Position numbers and translations under genes: made by a program. Under the pieces are notes generated by a model that was not told where the DNA came from, searched no databases, and saw only the letters and a program-made list of their open reading frames with translations. From assembly GCF_036417355.1 (NCBI RefSeq), contig NZ_CP143889.1:248001-312000 (forward strand): DNA of 64,000 nucleotides, given 5' to 3'. Shown here in pieces: positions 1 through 10,114 of this stretch. Position 1 is the first letter of the stretch. Each line of letters begins with the position of its first letter. This stretch comes from Akkermansia sp. RCC_12PD (lineage in GTDB: Bacteria; Verrucomicrobiota; Verrucomicrobiia; Verrucomicrobiales; Akkermansiaceae).

Positions 1-3000
1 GACGGGTCCGTGCTGCCCATCGGGGTGGACACGTCGGGCGGAGGGCGCGCGGCTCTGGCCACGGTGGAGGGGCAATCCTGCCTGCAATGGACCGTCATGG
101 ATGGCAGCGCCTACCTCTTCTCGGCGGAAACAGGAACGCTCCTCACCTACACCACGGCCGACAGGCAGGTCATCTCCAATGTCGCCACTTATCTGGACGT
201 CAGGCATGCCCAGGACGGCTCCCTCAGGCAAATCTGGAACCTGTGGGACGGCCTGCTCAACGTGGAAAACGTCACGGCCGCGGGCTACCTCATCGCGCTC
301 TACACGCCGGGGCAAATCACCGGAACGGACGAACAGGGATTTTATAGCGTTACAGGCGTTCCCTTCAAAACGTTTGCCCTCTCCCTTTCCACGGACGGCC
401 AATTCACCATCACGGAGCAGACGCCGGCCAGGCAGCCCTATGCCGTCACCTGGTGGAAAAACGGCCTGGCGTGGAACATGCGGAGGGGGACGGGAGAAGA
501 GGCGATTACAACCACCCGCACGCGCACGGAGGTGGAACCGGAAGACTCGGTCTGGCAGCTGGTGACGGAAATCTCCAAAGGGGGCATCATGGCGGCGCGC
601 ACCTGCTCCATCTATCAAACGACGGACGTAGGCGACCTGCTGCTCACCCGGGTGGAAGGCTACCAAAGTCCGGAGGCGCAAACCACGCAATACGCCTACG
701 ACCAGTGCGGACGGCTCAAGACGGAAACGGCTCCCGACGGCAGCCAAATTCATTACGCGTATGACCTCTACGGCCGGCTGCTTACCCGCGACGAACCGTG
801 GGCGGAAAGCGGCAGGCGCATCACGCGCTACACCTATGCCTATTCGGGAGAAGCCGACTTCAACGACGAACCCGCCACGGAAACGGTAGACCTGCTTCCA
901 CTGGAAGGGCACATCAAAACGCTGGCGTCCACCGCCTGGAAATACACGACGGCCAACCACGTCAAGAGGACGGAAAAGAGGGTCACGGGGTCAGGTGTGA
1001 CGGGCACGCACCTGACGGCCACGGAACAATGGCTGGCCGGCGCGCCCGATGTCTACGCCCGCGGACGCACCCGGATGACCCGGGACCTCAACGGCGTGCA
1101 AACGTGGCACGACTACGCGGCCACGACGGAACACGGTGCCCTCTACACGGAAACGGTTGAAACGCGCCTCAACGGGGAAACCGTGCCGGGACAGAGCACG
1201 CGCACCATTACCTGGATCACGGCGGAAGGGCAGCGCGTCAGGGAGGAAAGCCACGTTCTGCTCAGCAGCGGGGAATGGGCCATCACAGACAGCGCCTCTT
1301 ACGAATTTGACACGCAGAACCGGTGGGTGAAAAAGACGGCTGGCAACGGCCGGGTGACGCAGCGCGAATTGATGTGCGACGGGCGCCTGCTGTGGGGTAT
1401 TGATGAAGACGGCGTCAGAACGGACTACGCCTACGACACGGCAAGACAATTGATGGAAACAACCCGCTCCGGCGTGACGGACGGGGAAACCGTCGTCACG
1501 CCGGAAACCATCACCACCTACACGAGGGACGCCCAGGGGCGTGTGCTGCAAACACGCACGGACACGGGAGCGATGACTACGCAGGAAAGCACGGCATATG
1601 ATCTTCTTGGAAGAACAATCTCCACCACGGACGTCCTGGGCCGGGTCACCACCTACGCCTACAGCCAGGACGGTTTGACGACCACGCGTACCATCCCCTC
1701 CGGAGCCACATTCATCACGCGCAGCGCCCCGGACGGAACGGTCCTGGAAGAATCCGGCACGGGACAGCGTCATGTCATCCATTCCATTGACTTGGCCAAT
1801 GACGGCGTTCGGACCTTCACGAAAGCCATCTGTGGTGAGACGGAAATCGAGCTGCAAAGAATGATCGTCAACGGAGCCGGGGAAACCCTGCGCACGGGCG
1901 TCCCCAACACCGTCGGCGGGTTCATGTACACGAGAAACACCTACAACGCCAAGGGACAGCTCACCAAAACACAGACGGATGCGGAAACCGCGGCCACAAC
2001 GATGGCCCCGACCCTGTGGGAATACGATGCCTTCGGCAACAGAACGAAAGAAACCTGGAAGCTTGCCGATCCGGCCACCGTATCCAACTCGCGCATCACC
2101 GCGTGGAGCTACGGCGTGGAGCAGGCAGAAGATGGCGTGTACCGTGTCGTCACGGCAACCAGCAACAACGGCCAGGGCACGACCTATGACGAGACGCAAA
2201 AAACGCTTCTCTCCTCCCTCTCGCCCACGCTGGAAAGCAAGGTCATTTCCATCGACCCCAGAGGAAATATATCCACGCAGTGGAGCGAATACGGCGCGGG
2301 CGCTCTGCGGACGCAGAAAAGCAACATTCCCACCTCCAGCATCACGGCTACAGCCACGGTTATCGACGGCTTCACCACCGCGCAGACCGACTACGCAGGC
2401 ATCGTAACCAGCCAAACCCGCACCTATGCGGAAACCGGCATCGTCTATACCCAAACCGACGGCCGGGGCAACACGACCACGACGAAGACCGATATTGCGG
2501 GGCGCACCGCCTCGGTGACGGACGCGGCGGGCAACACGACTTCCACCGCCTACAGTCCTTATTTCGACCAGCCTTCCGTGGTCACCAACGCCCTCGGGAA
2601 TGCAGCCCATTACAAGTACGACGTCCGGGGTCGCAAGACGGCGCAATACGGCACGGGCGCCCAACCCCTGATCTTTGCCTACGACGAAGCCAACAGAATG
2701 GTAAGCCTCACCACGTTCAGGGAGGACGCGGGGGACATCACCACCGATCCCACGGGACGCACGGACGGGGACCTCACCACCTGGAGCTACGATGACGCCA
2801 CGGGCCTGCTCATCCGCAAAACCTACGCGGACGGCACCCATGAGGACACTACCTACAATGCCCTGAACCTCAAATCAACGCTCACCGACGCGCGGGGGAT
2901 CGTCACCACCTGGGGCTACAACCTGAAAAAGGGGGTCAACACCTCCGTCTCCTACAGCGACTCCACGCCCGGCATCCAATACGCCTACAACTACCTCAAC

Positions 3001-4908
3001 CAGCTGATGAGGGTGACGGATGCTTCCGGTACGCGCACCATCTCCTACAACCAATACAGCGAACCGGACACCGATAGCATCACGATAGGGGGAGCCTCCT
3101 ACCAGCTCCAGGAAAACTACGATATCTACGGCCGGTCCTCCGGCTACGCCTTAAAGCAGGGAACCACCGTTCTTCAGGAAGTCAGCCAGGGGTATGAAGC
3201 CAACGGGCGGCTTGCCAGTGCCGGAATCATGCACGGAGGAGAAGAACAGACATTCGCCTACAGCTATCTGGCAGGAAGCAGCCTGCTCTTCAGCCTGGCG
3301 ATGCCCAACGGCATCGTCAGGGAACTTGCCTATGAAGAACACCGCGACCTGGCAACAGCCATCAACTACCATCTGGGAGAAACCGTGCCGGTCTCGTGCA
3401 CCCAGAGCTACGACGCATTGGGACGCCCGGTCACCCGCACCCGGCAGCGGGGAACCGAAGCTGCCCGCAATGACAGCTTCAGCTACAACGGCAGAAATGA
3501 ACTCACCGCAGCTACCCTGGGCACCGCCCCCTACGGTTACAGCTACGACAACATCGGCAACCGCAAGACGGCGCAGGAACTGGCCGAGGAACTCGCCTAC
3601 ACAGCCAACGAACTCAACCAGTACACCCGCATTGAAGAAAGGGGGGAAACGCCTTTTGTGCCGACGTACGACGCCTCGGGCAACCAGACGCTGATCAAAA
3701 CATCAACGGGTATCTGGACGGCCGCTTACAACGCGGCCAACCGGGCGGTGAGCTTCACCAGCCGGGACGGCGCTACGGTGGTGGAATGCGGGTACGACTA
3801 CCAGGGCCGCCGCTACATGAAGAAAGTAACCGTCAACGGAACGGTCACCAGCCATGAACGCTACCTGTACCGCGGCTACCTGCAGATAGCTGCGCTGGAC
3901 ATGCTCAACAGCCGGAACGTGCTTCGGACACTGTTGTGGGATCCTCTGGAACCGGTGGTCACACGGCCTCTGGCTCTGGTGCAGGATAATGCCCTGTACT
4001 GCTATGGCGTTGACTTTAACAAGAACGTGACGGAGGTGTTCGACGCGCAGGGAACAATCGCGGCGGCTTACGATTACTCACCCTATGGACAGGTTGCTTC
4101 CACGGGAGACCTTGTCCAGCCCGTGCAGTGGTCCAGCGAGATGAACGACGAAGAACTCGCCCTGGTCTATTACAATTACCGCTATTACAACCCGGCTGAT
4201 GGCAGGTGGATTAATCGCGATCCCGTCGCCGAAGAAGGGGGATGGAATCTTTATGTCATGATCAATAATAATGCTATAAGTTGGATTGACATTCTAGGAT
4301 CGGAATTTAAAGCTAATCAAACCGAAGGCTCATTAGCTCAAGGTAATATGCCTGTTGGTTGGTATGGAAAAACCACTCGGCCTATACCAAAACCTGAAGG
4401 TGAAAATGAGATTTCCGAGGAATGCGTGGAAGGAAAACGAAAGAAAACATATAAAGTTTCTATAAAGAAATCAAAAAAATTTAATGTTACTGTTGATTCA
4501 TATGTAGCCAACGATCAAACCGGGCGAGCGTACACGGCTAATGGATTGGTTGAAATTCGAGCACACGAGCAAAGACGGGTTGATGTTTATCAAAAGGCCT
4601 ATGACGTCTATCTCAAAATATTTGAAAAAGAAATCACCGATAAATGTTCTAAATCAGGGTTGAACAAGTCCCAGGCGACTATTTATAAACGTAAGTTAAA
4701 AACTTGGTTGGAAGGAAAACAATCCCTTGCTAAAGGCAAGTTTTTAAATTGGTCGAGTAAACAGCAGCAGAAGATTACAAATGAAAATCAAACATATTTT
4801 AATGAAGAAGGAGGCAGATGGTTAGAAGCTGGGGGACTGTTTGACTCCATTGGATCTCCACATCTGGTTGGAGAGCCTGAACCTATAGATATGAGTTGCC
4901 CACAATAA
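1..4908 (+). CDS. Rhs/YD-repeat polymorphic toxin, 5' partial
   Basis: The frame is open from base 1, so the true start lies upstream; a GTG at base 10 is internal. About 1,400 residues carry YD-type repeats (YAYD..GRL, YDLLGRT), which in this family form a shell that encloses a toxin. The Rhs-associated core ends the conserved part: YYNYRYYNPADGRW near residue 1390, then DP, GGWNLY and an Asn-rich stretch to about residue 1431. The last ~200 residues differ: base composition drops to AT-rich, the sequence is lysine-rich, and it contains AHEQRR, which resembles an HExxH zinc site with the second His missing. This tip is probably the toxin; its activity is not recognisable. The stop overlaps the region of the next gene's start, as expected for toxin-immunity pairs. 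Delivery route is unknown because the N-terminus is outside the window. Confidence 0.93.
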   Translation, partial: DGSVLPIGVDTSGGGRAALATVEGQSCLQWTVMDGSAYLFSAETGTLLTYTTADRQVISNVATYLDVRHAQDGSLRQIWNLWDGLLNVENVTAAGYLIALYTPGQITGTDEQGFYSVTGVPFKTFALSLSTDGQFTITEQTPARQPYAVTWWKNGLAWNMRRGTGEEAITTTRTRTEVEPEDSVWQLVTEISKGGIMAARTCSIYQTTDVGDLLLTRVEGYQSPEAQTTQYAYDQCGRLKTETAPDGSQIHYAYDLYGRLLTRDEPWAESGRRITRYTYAYSGEADFNDEPATETVDLLPLEGHIKTLASTAWKYTTANHVKRTEKRVTGSGVTGTHLTATEQWLAGAPDVYARGRTRMTRDLNGVQTWHDYAATTEHGALYTETVETRLNGETVPGQSTRTITWITAEGQRVREESHVLLSSGEWAITDSASYEFDTQNRWVKKTAGNGRVTQRELMCDGRLLWGIDEDGVRTDYAYDTARQLMETTRSGVTDGETVVTPETITTYTRDAQGRVLQTRTDTGAMTTQESTAYDLLGRTISTTDVLGRVTTYAYSQDGLTTTRTIPSGATFITRSAPDGTVLEESGTGQRHVIHSIDLANDGVRTFTKAICGETEIELQRMIVNGAGETLRTGVPNTVGGFMYTRNTYNAKGQLTKTQTDAETAATTMAPTLWEYDAFGNRTKETWKLADPATVSNSRITAWSYGVEQAEDGVYRVVTATSNNGQGTTYDETQKTLLSSLSPTLESKVISIDPRGNISTQWSEYGAGALRTQKSNIPTSSITATATVIDGFTTAQTDYAGIVTSQTRTYAETGIVYTQTDGRGNTTTTKTDIAGRTASVTDAAGNTTSTAYSPYFDQPSVVTNALGNAAHYKYDVRGRKTAQYGTGAQPLIFAYDEANRMVSLTTFREDAGDITTDPTGRTDGDLTTWSYDDATGLLIRKTYADGTHEDTTYNALNLKSTLTDARGIVTTWGYNLKKGVNTSVSYSDSTPGIQYAYNYLNQLMRVTDASGTRTISYNQYSEPDTDSITIGGASYQLQENYDIYGRSSGYALKQGTTVLQEVSQGYEANGRLASAGIMHGGEEQTFAYSYLAGSSLLFSLAMPNGIVRELAYEEHRDLATAINYHLGETVPVSCTQSYDALGRPVTRTRQRGTEAARNDSFSYNGRNELTAATLGTAPYGYSYDNIGNRKTAQELAEELAYTANELNQYTRIEERGETPFVPTYDASGNQTLIKTSTGIWTAAYNAANRAVSFTSRDGATVVECGYDYQGRRYMKKVTVNGTVTSHERYLYRGYLQIAALDMLNSRNVLRTLLWDPLEPVVTRPLALVQDNALYCYGVDFNKNVTEVFDAQGTIAAAYDYSPYGQVASTGDLVQPVQWSSEMNDEELALVYYNYRYYNPADGRWINRDPVAEEGGWNLYVMINNNAISWIDILGSEFKANQTEGSLAQGNMPVGWYGKTTRPIPKPEGENEISEECVEGKRKKTYKVSIKKSKKFNVTVDSYVANDQTGRAYTANGLVEIRAHEQRRVDVYQKAYDVYLKIFEKEITDKCSKSGLNKSQATIYKRKLKTWLEGKQSLAKGKFLNWSSKQQQKITNENQTYFNEEGGRWLEAGGLFDSIGSPHLVGEPEPIDMSCPQ

Positions 4909-4913
4909 TAATC

Positions 4914-5465
4914 ATGATGAACGCAAACGTTTTTTTACTTTTTTTGTTCTTTGCTTCCTATGCTTTATGTTCAGAAGTGAACATTGAGGTAGGCGCTCGG
5001 TTTGAACCTACCAAAGTTATACATGATCCCGATATATTTTTCATTATAGATATAGTCAATGAAAGCCAAAAAGATATAATGATAAAAAAATTGAACGGCG
5101 AAATCATGGACTGTGGAATTGAATTGTGGATATTCGAAAAAGCTGTGAAGCTTTGGCCCCGGGCTGATGCGGAAGGAAAAAGAGAGGATGCGTTCATCTT
5201 ATGGGACAGAGAAACAATAAAGGCTGGAGAGAAGAAAAGAGTTGTATTGAAATTGAGGGATCTTATGAGCGGGTATTCTGAAAATGACGATCTTGCCCGC
5301 ACAATAAAGGAAGAAGTCTCATTCTTAAGATCAGGAACGGGACGCGTAGTGCTTAAATACTACGATGCTGACGAGGAGGAAAAAATAGCTGAAGGCAAGT
5401 TCGATTTGGAAAAACTCAATGAAGAACAGAAGAGGAAAGCCTTGCCCCCGGCCAAAAAAACGTGA
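4914..5465 (+). CDS. Probable immunity protein for the first Rhs tip, secreted
   Basis: A 183-residue protein that begins 5 bases after the Rhs stop. An in-frame TTG at 4896 would overlap the Rhs gene, but ATG 4914 (or 4917) gives a clean hydrophobic signal peptide ending near ALCSE, so I use 4914. The body is a charged beta-rich-looking domain with no family I recognise. Its C-terminal stretch (IAEGKFDL then EEQKRKA) recurs as a detached fragment near 9,907-10,033, so this gene's 3' end has been copied together with the Rhs fragments. AT-rich composition matches the toxin tip before it. Immunity function is inferred only from position directly behind a toxin tip; a signal peptide would place it in the periplasm. 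Confidence 0.7.
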   Translation: MMNANVFLLFLFFASYALCSEVNIEVGARFEPTKVIHDPDIFFIIDIVNESQKDIMIKKLNGEIMDCGIELWIFEKAVKLWPRADAEGKREDAFILWDRETIKAGEKKRVVLKLRDLMSGYSENDDLARTIKEEVSFLRSGTGRVVLKYYDADEEEKIAEGKFDLEKLNEEQKRKALPPAKKT

Positions 5466-5626
5466 ATCAGGAATCATTCAAAAAAGTTGGCTTTTGTATG
5501 ACTGGATCAACGATCACTTTCTTTGGCTGTTGAAAAATCAGTGTATGAAAACTCACCTCAGGCGAGCCCCCCTTCACATCACGAACCCTCCCCTGAGGCC
5601 GGATGCGCCCCCCCCACGCTGTGGGC

Positions 5627-6960
5627 ATGAAACGCATTTCCTTCAATGCCGGGGAGCTCTCCCCGGAACTCTTCCAGAGCGCCGATCTCAACGCCTTCCA
5701 CCGCGGCGCCTCCACCCTGGTCAACAGGAACGCCTCCCAGATGGATTCCCTGCGCCGCCGCAGGGGCATGGCCCCCTTCGCGGAGGCCGGGGACCACTCC
5801 CGCCTGGCCCCTACATCTACTCCAATTCCGGCAACGAGCGCTTCCTCATGGAAATCTCAGGGGATGTCCTGCACGTCCTCTCTCCGAATTCCGGCGAAGA
5901 ACTCGTGGAGGAACTCGCCTACACGGCCAACGAACTCAACCAGTACACCCGGATTGAAGAAGGGAGGGAAACTCCCTTCGCACCGCAATATGACTCCAAC
6001 GGCAACCAGGTATTCATCAAGGCCGCAACGTATACAATGTGCCAGCCGGGACGGCAATACGGTGGTAGAATGCTGCTATGACTACCAGGGCCGCCGCTAC
6101 ATGAAGAAAGTAACCGTCAACGGAACGGTCACCAGCCATGAACGCTACCTGTACCGCGGCTACCTGCAACTAGCGGCCCTGGACATGCTCAACCGCCGGA
6201 ACGTGCTCCGGACACTGTTGTGGGATCCCCTGGAACCGATGGCCACGCGGCCTCTGGCTCTGGTGCAGGATAATGCCCTGTACTGCTATGGCGTTGACTT
6301 TAACAAGAATGTGACGGAGGTGTTCGACGCGCAGGGAACAATCGCGGCGGCTTACGATTACTCTCTCTATGGACACGTGGCTTCCACGGGAGACCTTGTC
6401 CAGCCGGTGCAGTGGTCCAGCGAGATGAACGACGCGGAACTCGCCCTGGTCTATTACAATTACCGCTATTACAACCCGGTTGATGGCAGGTGGATCAACA
6501 GAGATCCCATCGCTGAAGAAGGGGGTTGGAATTTGTACGGGTTTGTTAAGAACGACGCCATAAGTAAAAATGATTTATTGGGGATGGCTGTAACTACTTT
6601 GGATACGCCTGCAGGGATACAAGCTATAATAAATTTGGCTAAAGTTACAGGAGCAGGAGTTGAATTACGGCCAATCAATTAAACAATGAATGTACAATAG
6701 TCCATCAAGTAACAGATCCTCCTGTTTTGTTTAATGTTGAGTGTGAACAAGAATGCTCTCGTCAGAAATGGTATTATTTGCCATGTTTTAATAAAGAAGG
6801 AACAGGTTTTAGAATGGGAAGAATGGTGTGTACTCAAGGATTATTCAAAAAATATTGGAAATTTATTGGTTGGGAAGGTGCCCCTTATGGTTGTAGTGCT
6901 GCTGGTCAATGTGGTTCTTGTTGTGATAATGGCACTGTAACTTATGAAGATAAACTGTGA
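5627..6960 (+). pseudogene. Rhs copy A: phage-tail-like start fused to Rhs core and a Cys-rich tip, frameshifted
   Basis: ATG 5627 begins about 60 residues with FNAGELSPELF and a DLNAFHRGASTLVNRN stretch, resembling the start of phage tail/virion proteins that carry an FNAGELSP motif. The frame then shifts near 5810, where one C seems lost in GCCCCTAC, and continues as YIYSNSGNERF in another frame. At EELAYTANELNQ it joins sequence nearly identical to the main Rhs gene (3,586 onward). A second shift near 6045 precedes VTVNGTVTSHERY, then the core is intact to GGWNLYGF. A third shift near 6670 leads to a Cys-rich tip ending at 6960. At least three frame changes make it non-functional as one protein, although the final core-plus-tip portion (about 6,060-6,681) is open. 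Confidence 0.8.
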
Positions 6961-7349
6961 TGAATAATGCGATTAAAGTTATTGTTGCGGCAAAATACTA
7001 TATTATAGGAGTTTTATTAGGGATTTTTTTATGTTGGCCGTTTGATTACCTTCAACTGGAGAATGCTGATGGGTATGCCGAATATAAAAAAGCCAGATCA
7101 GCATATGAAAGTTATTTGAAAAAATACGGTAAAGAACCTTGCAATATTAATTTCCTTCCCGAAGACATCAGGGAGAATATAGGAAAACACGATTATCCTA
7201 TTAAATTTATCGAGGAAACAGGAAATTTAACATATAAGTATCCTAGGCCATATCCTTATGGAAAATCCAATTTGATTGATTATATCTTTTGCAAAAAAAT
7301 GGTAGTAGGCAGTATTATAGGTCATATAGATGATAGGAACTGCAAATGA
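6960..7349 (+). CDS. Small membrane-anchored protein, candidate immunity for tip A
   Basis: A 129-residue product. ATG 6960 overlaps the stop of the Cys-rich tip by one base (TGATG), a typical coupled start; an in-frame GTG at 6957 is the alternative. One N-terminal transmembrane segment (YYIIGVLLGIFLCW, about residues 12-26) is followed by a hydrophilic, tyrosine- and lysine-rich domain of about 95 residues with two late cysteines. No family recognised. AT-rich like the other array genes. The position right behind a toxin tip supports an immunity role; nothing in the sequence proves it. Confidence 0.6.
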   Translation: MNNAIKVIVAAKYYIIGVLLGIFLCWPFDYLQLENADGYAEYKKARSAYESYLKKYGKEPCNINFLPEDIRENIGKHDYPIKFIEETGNLTYKYPRPYPYGKSNLIDYIFCKKMVVGSIIGHIDDRNCK

Positions 7350-8081
7350 TACTGACAGTTCATAAAAAATTCGACTTTTTGTCTAATAGAAAAAGGCATT
7401 TGTTCCGGGCTACTTGGAATTGAGAATCAATCGTCTTAAGAATCAAAATACTACCTCTCATACTAATTTGTGGCCTTATTCCAGTGGATTGTTATTGTGG
7501 TCTCACGAGCGAGGTTTATGGACAACAGATTAAGTAATTTGACTCTATGGGGATTGTTACAAAAATAGAAATAGTAATCCTCCGGGAAGATGGTCTAGAG
7601 TTATAATAACGTACCCTTTTTGATCAATGAAAATTAATTATAAATTTAAAAAGCATTTTATATATATTAAGAGAATATAAAAGAAAAACATATAATGAAT
7701 TATTAAAACATGAATACCCAATAACTGATCTTGTCACTATTGAAAAAGATACATTAAGTATAGAAATAATTCTTCTTGAAAAATATAGAGATCATCTCCT
7801 ATTAGGGTTAGACGTTACTTTGCTTGGATCGAAAAAAATATGTTGTAAAAATTCAATTAGAAGAACTTTTACTGTATATAATAAATAGGTCCAATACAAT
7901 TTAAGAAGGAAATTTCTGAATAAAGAAAGTAATAAATAGCACTGTTCAAGAGACAGGAACTGGTTAATAACGCTAGTCCGCTTTTGTTTCCCTTCACATC
8001 TTGTTCCCTTGCGTGCGCTATGTGTAACAGACTTTTCAAAATTACCCCGTTTACCTGTATACTATGATTCAACTCAAATAA
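7350..8081 (+). other. AT-rich degenerate stretch between array modules
   Basis: No intact gene. Short open pieces in several frames (for example 7,436-7,533, and the immunity-like fragment entered separately at 7,631-7,888) look like remnants of a tip-immunity pair. Around 7,960-8,040 the base composition is locally more GC-rich than its surroundings, and the minus strand has an 87-residue open frame without any convincing protein signature, which I do not call. Confidence 0.4.
7631..7888 (+). pseudogene. Fragment of a small array gene without a start
   Basis: An open frame of about 85 residues follows a stop at 7,628-7,630 and has no usable start codon. It reads REYKRKTYNELLKHE, then ITDLVTIEKDTLSIEIILLE, and ends with a TAG at 7,886. 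The nearest ATG (7,627) is in another frame and runs into a stop after about 17 codons, which suggests one frameshift destroyed the gene. Composition and size match the other candidate immunity genes. Function unknown. Confidence 0.35.
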
Positions 8082-8282
8082 ATTCAATGCACTAAAACAG
8101 TAGTTAAATTCACTACAAAAGTTAATATTCATAATTCATATAATTTTAATCCTGAATGGTTTTCAACGCATCGCACAATTATGAATGAGTTGAAAACAAT
8201 AGATGTTGCAATGCTTCAGTCAATATGTGGATGGTCTGATTTTAATCATGACGGAACATGGGAAGAAACTGAAGAGCTTTAA
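8082..8282 (+). pseudogene. Orphan toxin-tip fragment
   Basis: An open frame of 66 residues with no start codon, running from a stop at 8,079 to TAA at 8,280. It contains FNPEWFSTHRTIMNEL and ends in a hydrophilic WSDFNHDGTWEETEEL. It sits 6 bases before the start of a membrane protein gene, the same geometry as the intact Rhs tip and its partner. I read it as the last part of a toxin tip that has lost its Rhs carrier. Activity not recognisable. Confidence 0.45.
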
Positions 8283-8288
8283 TTATAT

Positions 8289-8810
8289 ATGAAAAAAACA
8301 AGTATTATTTCTATATTTTTGCATATATCACTATTACTTGTAGTATTGAATATCTTAAGAGCTAATACTAGCGATTTAAATGTAAGAATAGTTATAGTGC
8401 TAGTCGTTTTAAATTTGATATCTATAACTTCAGCATTCTTGATTATTTTTTGTGTAAAAAATAATAGAGTAAATGTAAAAAACGCATTAATAAATAAGTC
8501 AAATATTTCATGTAAGTTATTAATATTTGCAATATTTACGATGTTCTTTTTGTACATGAAAAATATATTTGAACATCTATTTGCTAATTTTTCAAATGAA
8601 GCGATCAATATATCTTATTTAATTATCATATCTACTGTTTTTTTATTGTGTGTATTATATTTTTTTATCAAAATATTAGTTTTTAACAACTTGTATAAGA
8701 AAATCATTGTTTCTATCTTTTATCTAGTTTTATTGATATCTTTATTGATTGGATGGATATTTTATCTAGCATTTTCTATTGGTAACTTTTCTGAAGTATT
8801 TATCAATTAG
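8289..8810 (+). CDS. Four-helix membrane protein, candidate immunity
   Basis: A 173-residue, very AT-rich protein with four hydrophobic segments at about residues 5-23, 31-53, 74-90 and 109-130, plus a fifth weaker one at 143-165. Charged Lys/Asn loops separate them. No family recognised. It begins 6 bases after the orphan tip at 8,082-8,282. Multi-pass membrane immunity proteins are known for pore-forming or membrane-active toxins, so this arrangement would suit a membrane-targeting tip, but that is inference from position and topology. Confidence 0.6.
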   Translation: MKKTSIISIFLHISLLLVVLNILRANTSDLNVRIVIVLVVLNLISITSAFLIIFCVKNNRVNVKNALINKSNISCKLLIFAIFTMFFLYMKNIFEHLFANFSNEAINISYLIIISTVFLLCVLYFFIKILVFNNLYKKIIVSIFYLVLLISLLIGWIFYLAFSIGNFSEVFIN

Positions 8811-8989
8811 ACGGCGCAGTCACAAGACGAGTCCTGAAAAAGACAAAATATGTTTATCATCAATTAATCGATGCATTAATGAACAGAATACTTTAATCTT
8901 GCCTTGCCTAATCTCCCTAGCTCACTCATCTGAAATCATTGATAAACAACTTTAAACTTCTGTAGTTGCCATTCGAATACCGTTGGTAG

Positions 8990-9220
8990 AAAAAAAATGA
9001 CGTTACAAGATTATTCTGTATAATTCCGATTTGTATTAATGATCTTAATAAAGATGGGAAGCTATGTAAGGGATTTGGTTGTTGCATAGGAGAAAATAAA
9101 ACAAAAATTCCTCATACTGTGGCTGTACAACAATTAACTGCGGAAGTGAATAGGTTGCTTAACAGCGAAGATTGCCCATGCAAGAATGTTTGCATTTTAT
9201 CCGGACCAATAAATCAGTGA
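8990..9220 (+). pseudogene. Orphan Cys-rich toxin-tip fragment
   Basis: An open frame of 76 residues without a start, from a stop at 8,987 to TGA at 9,218. It has a cysteine-rich stretch (KLCKGFGCCIGE), a middle part AVQQLTAEVNRLLN and a second cysteine cluster (CPCKNVC). It ends 11 bases before the ATG of the next gene. Cys-rich ends also occur in tip A at about 6,740-6,957. Probably a displaced Rhs tip. The 180 bases before it (8,811-8,989) hold nothing I can assign. Confidence 0.45.
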
Positions 9221-9231
9221 AGATTCCATCT

Positions 9232-9876
9232 ATGAATATATTTTTATTTTGTTTTTTAACTTTATTTTTTTCTTATAGTCTATTCGGGAAAAATTCAGAA
9301 AAAGAGGTAGTTGTTAATATTTCTAATATGTCCGATATAGAAAAAGCTAATTTTTCTAGCATTTTATTATATATTGATGATTCCAATGTTTCTTGGAATA
9401 ACGTATTAATATACCTAATGAAAATTAATTCAATTGGTGTAAAAGATATCAGCATGGGCAAAAATGGTGATATTATAAATATATCATCGAATGGGATTGA
9501 AGATGACATCAAGGTAGTTAGGTATTCTGTCGATAAAAAAACAAAAATAAATTTTAAAAAAGAAATTAATATTGACAGCATCAATCATTCGATAGGTCAA
9601 TATGTATTGATATATTGGCCCATAAATGCATGGAGGAATGACTGTCTAAGAAAAATCAGCGTAATGATTTTTAAAACAAAAATAGACTCTTTAAAAGATA
9701 AGAAAATAGGATTGAATTTTTGTATTGATAAAAACGTTTCCATTGGTGATGTTTTCTGTTATCTATCTGTACTATCTCAACATCGTAATTGTGTAGGAAT
9801 AGTTTTTTCATACAATTTTATCTTCAATCCTGAATATTATCAACTCTCTCCAAATATCAGTTCTGAACTTCCTTAA
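9232..9876 (+). CDS. Secreted protein of unknown function, candidate immunity
   Basis: A 214-residue protein. The frame opens earlier, with TTG 9172 inside the preceding tip fragment, but ATG 9232 gives a good signal peptide (MNIFLFCFLTLFFSYSLFG), so I take that. The mature part has two similar-looking halves, each with a hydrophobic beta-strand pattern followed by a stretch like VSWNNVLIYLMKI or VSIGDVFCYLSVLS. This hints at an internal duplication loosely reminiscent of ExbD-type periplasmic domains; that resemblance is weak. Immunity role is inferred from the tip directly upstream. Confidence 0.6.
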   Translation: MNIFLFCFLTLFFSYSLFGKNSEKEVVVNISNMSDIEKANFSSILLYIDDSNVSWNNVLIYLMKINSIGVKDISMGKNGDIINISSNGIEDDIKVVRYSVDKKTKINFKKEINIDSINHSIGQYVLIYWPINAWRNDCLRKISVMIFKTKIDSLKDKKIGLNFCIDKNVSIGDVFCYLSVLSQHRNCVGIVFSYNFIFNPEYYQLSPNISSELP

Positions 9877-9906
9877 ATGTTTTCTTGCAGCCCCAGGCTT
9901 ACGCCA

Positions 9907-10033
9907 GGGCGCGTGTTGCCTGAATACTACAATGCTGGCGAGAAGGGGAAAATAGCTGAAGGCAAGTTCGATTTGAAGAAACTCAAAGAAGAGCAGAAGA
10001 GGAACACCTTGCTCCCGGCCCAAAAAGTGAATC
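9907..10033 (+). pseudogene. Detached 3' end of the first immunity gene
   Basis: Encodes EYYNAGEKGKIAEGKFDLKK and an EEQKRN stretch, matching the last ~40 residues of the gene at 4,914-5,465 with substitutions. It has no start of its own. It forms the left edge of the second large repeat (copy B). The same order occurs before copy A, so both copies carry an immunity-gene tail, a phage-like fragment and the Rhs core. Confidence 0.6.
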
Positions 10034-10114
10034 AGGAATCATTCAAAACCAAGGTGCCCCTTTCATATCACGAACACTCCCCCGAGGCCGGATGCGCCCC
10101 CCCATGCTGTGGGC

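Noticed and set aside
991-2841. A 616-residue minus-strand open frame inside the Rhs gene
   Set aside because: It is antisense to a clear YD-repeat frame, with Arg/Gly/Val-rich composition typical of a GC-rich shadow frame and no recognisable domain.
7869-8132. An 87-residue minus-strand open frame between array modules
   Set aside because: No ribosome-binding site, no family pattern, and neighbouring fragments are all on the plus strand.
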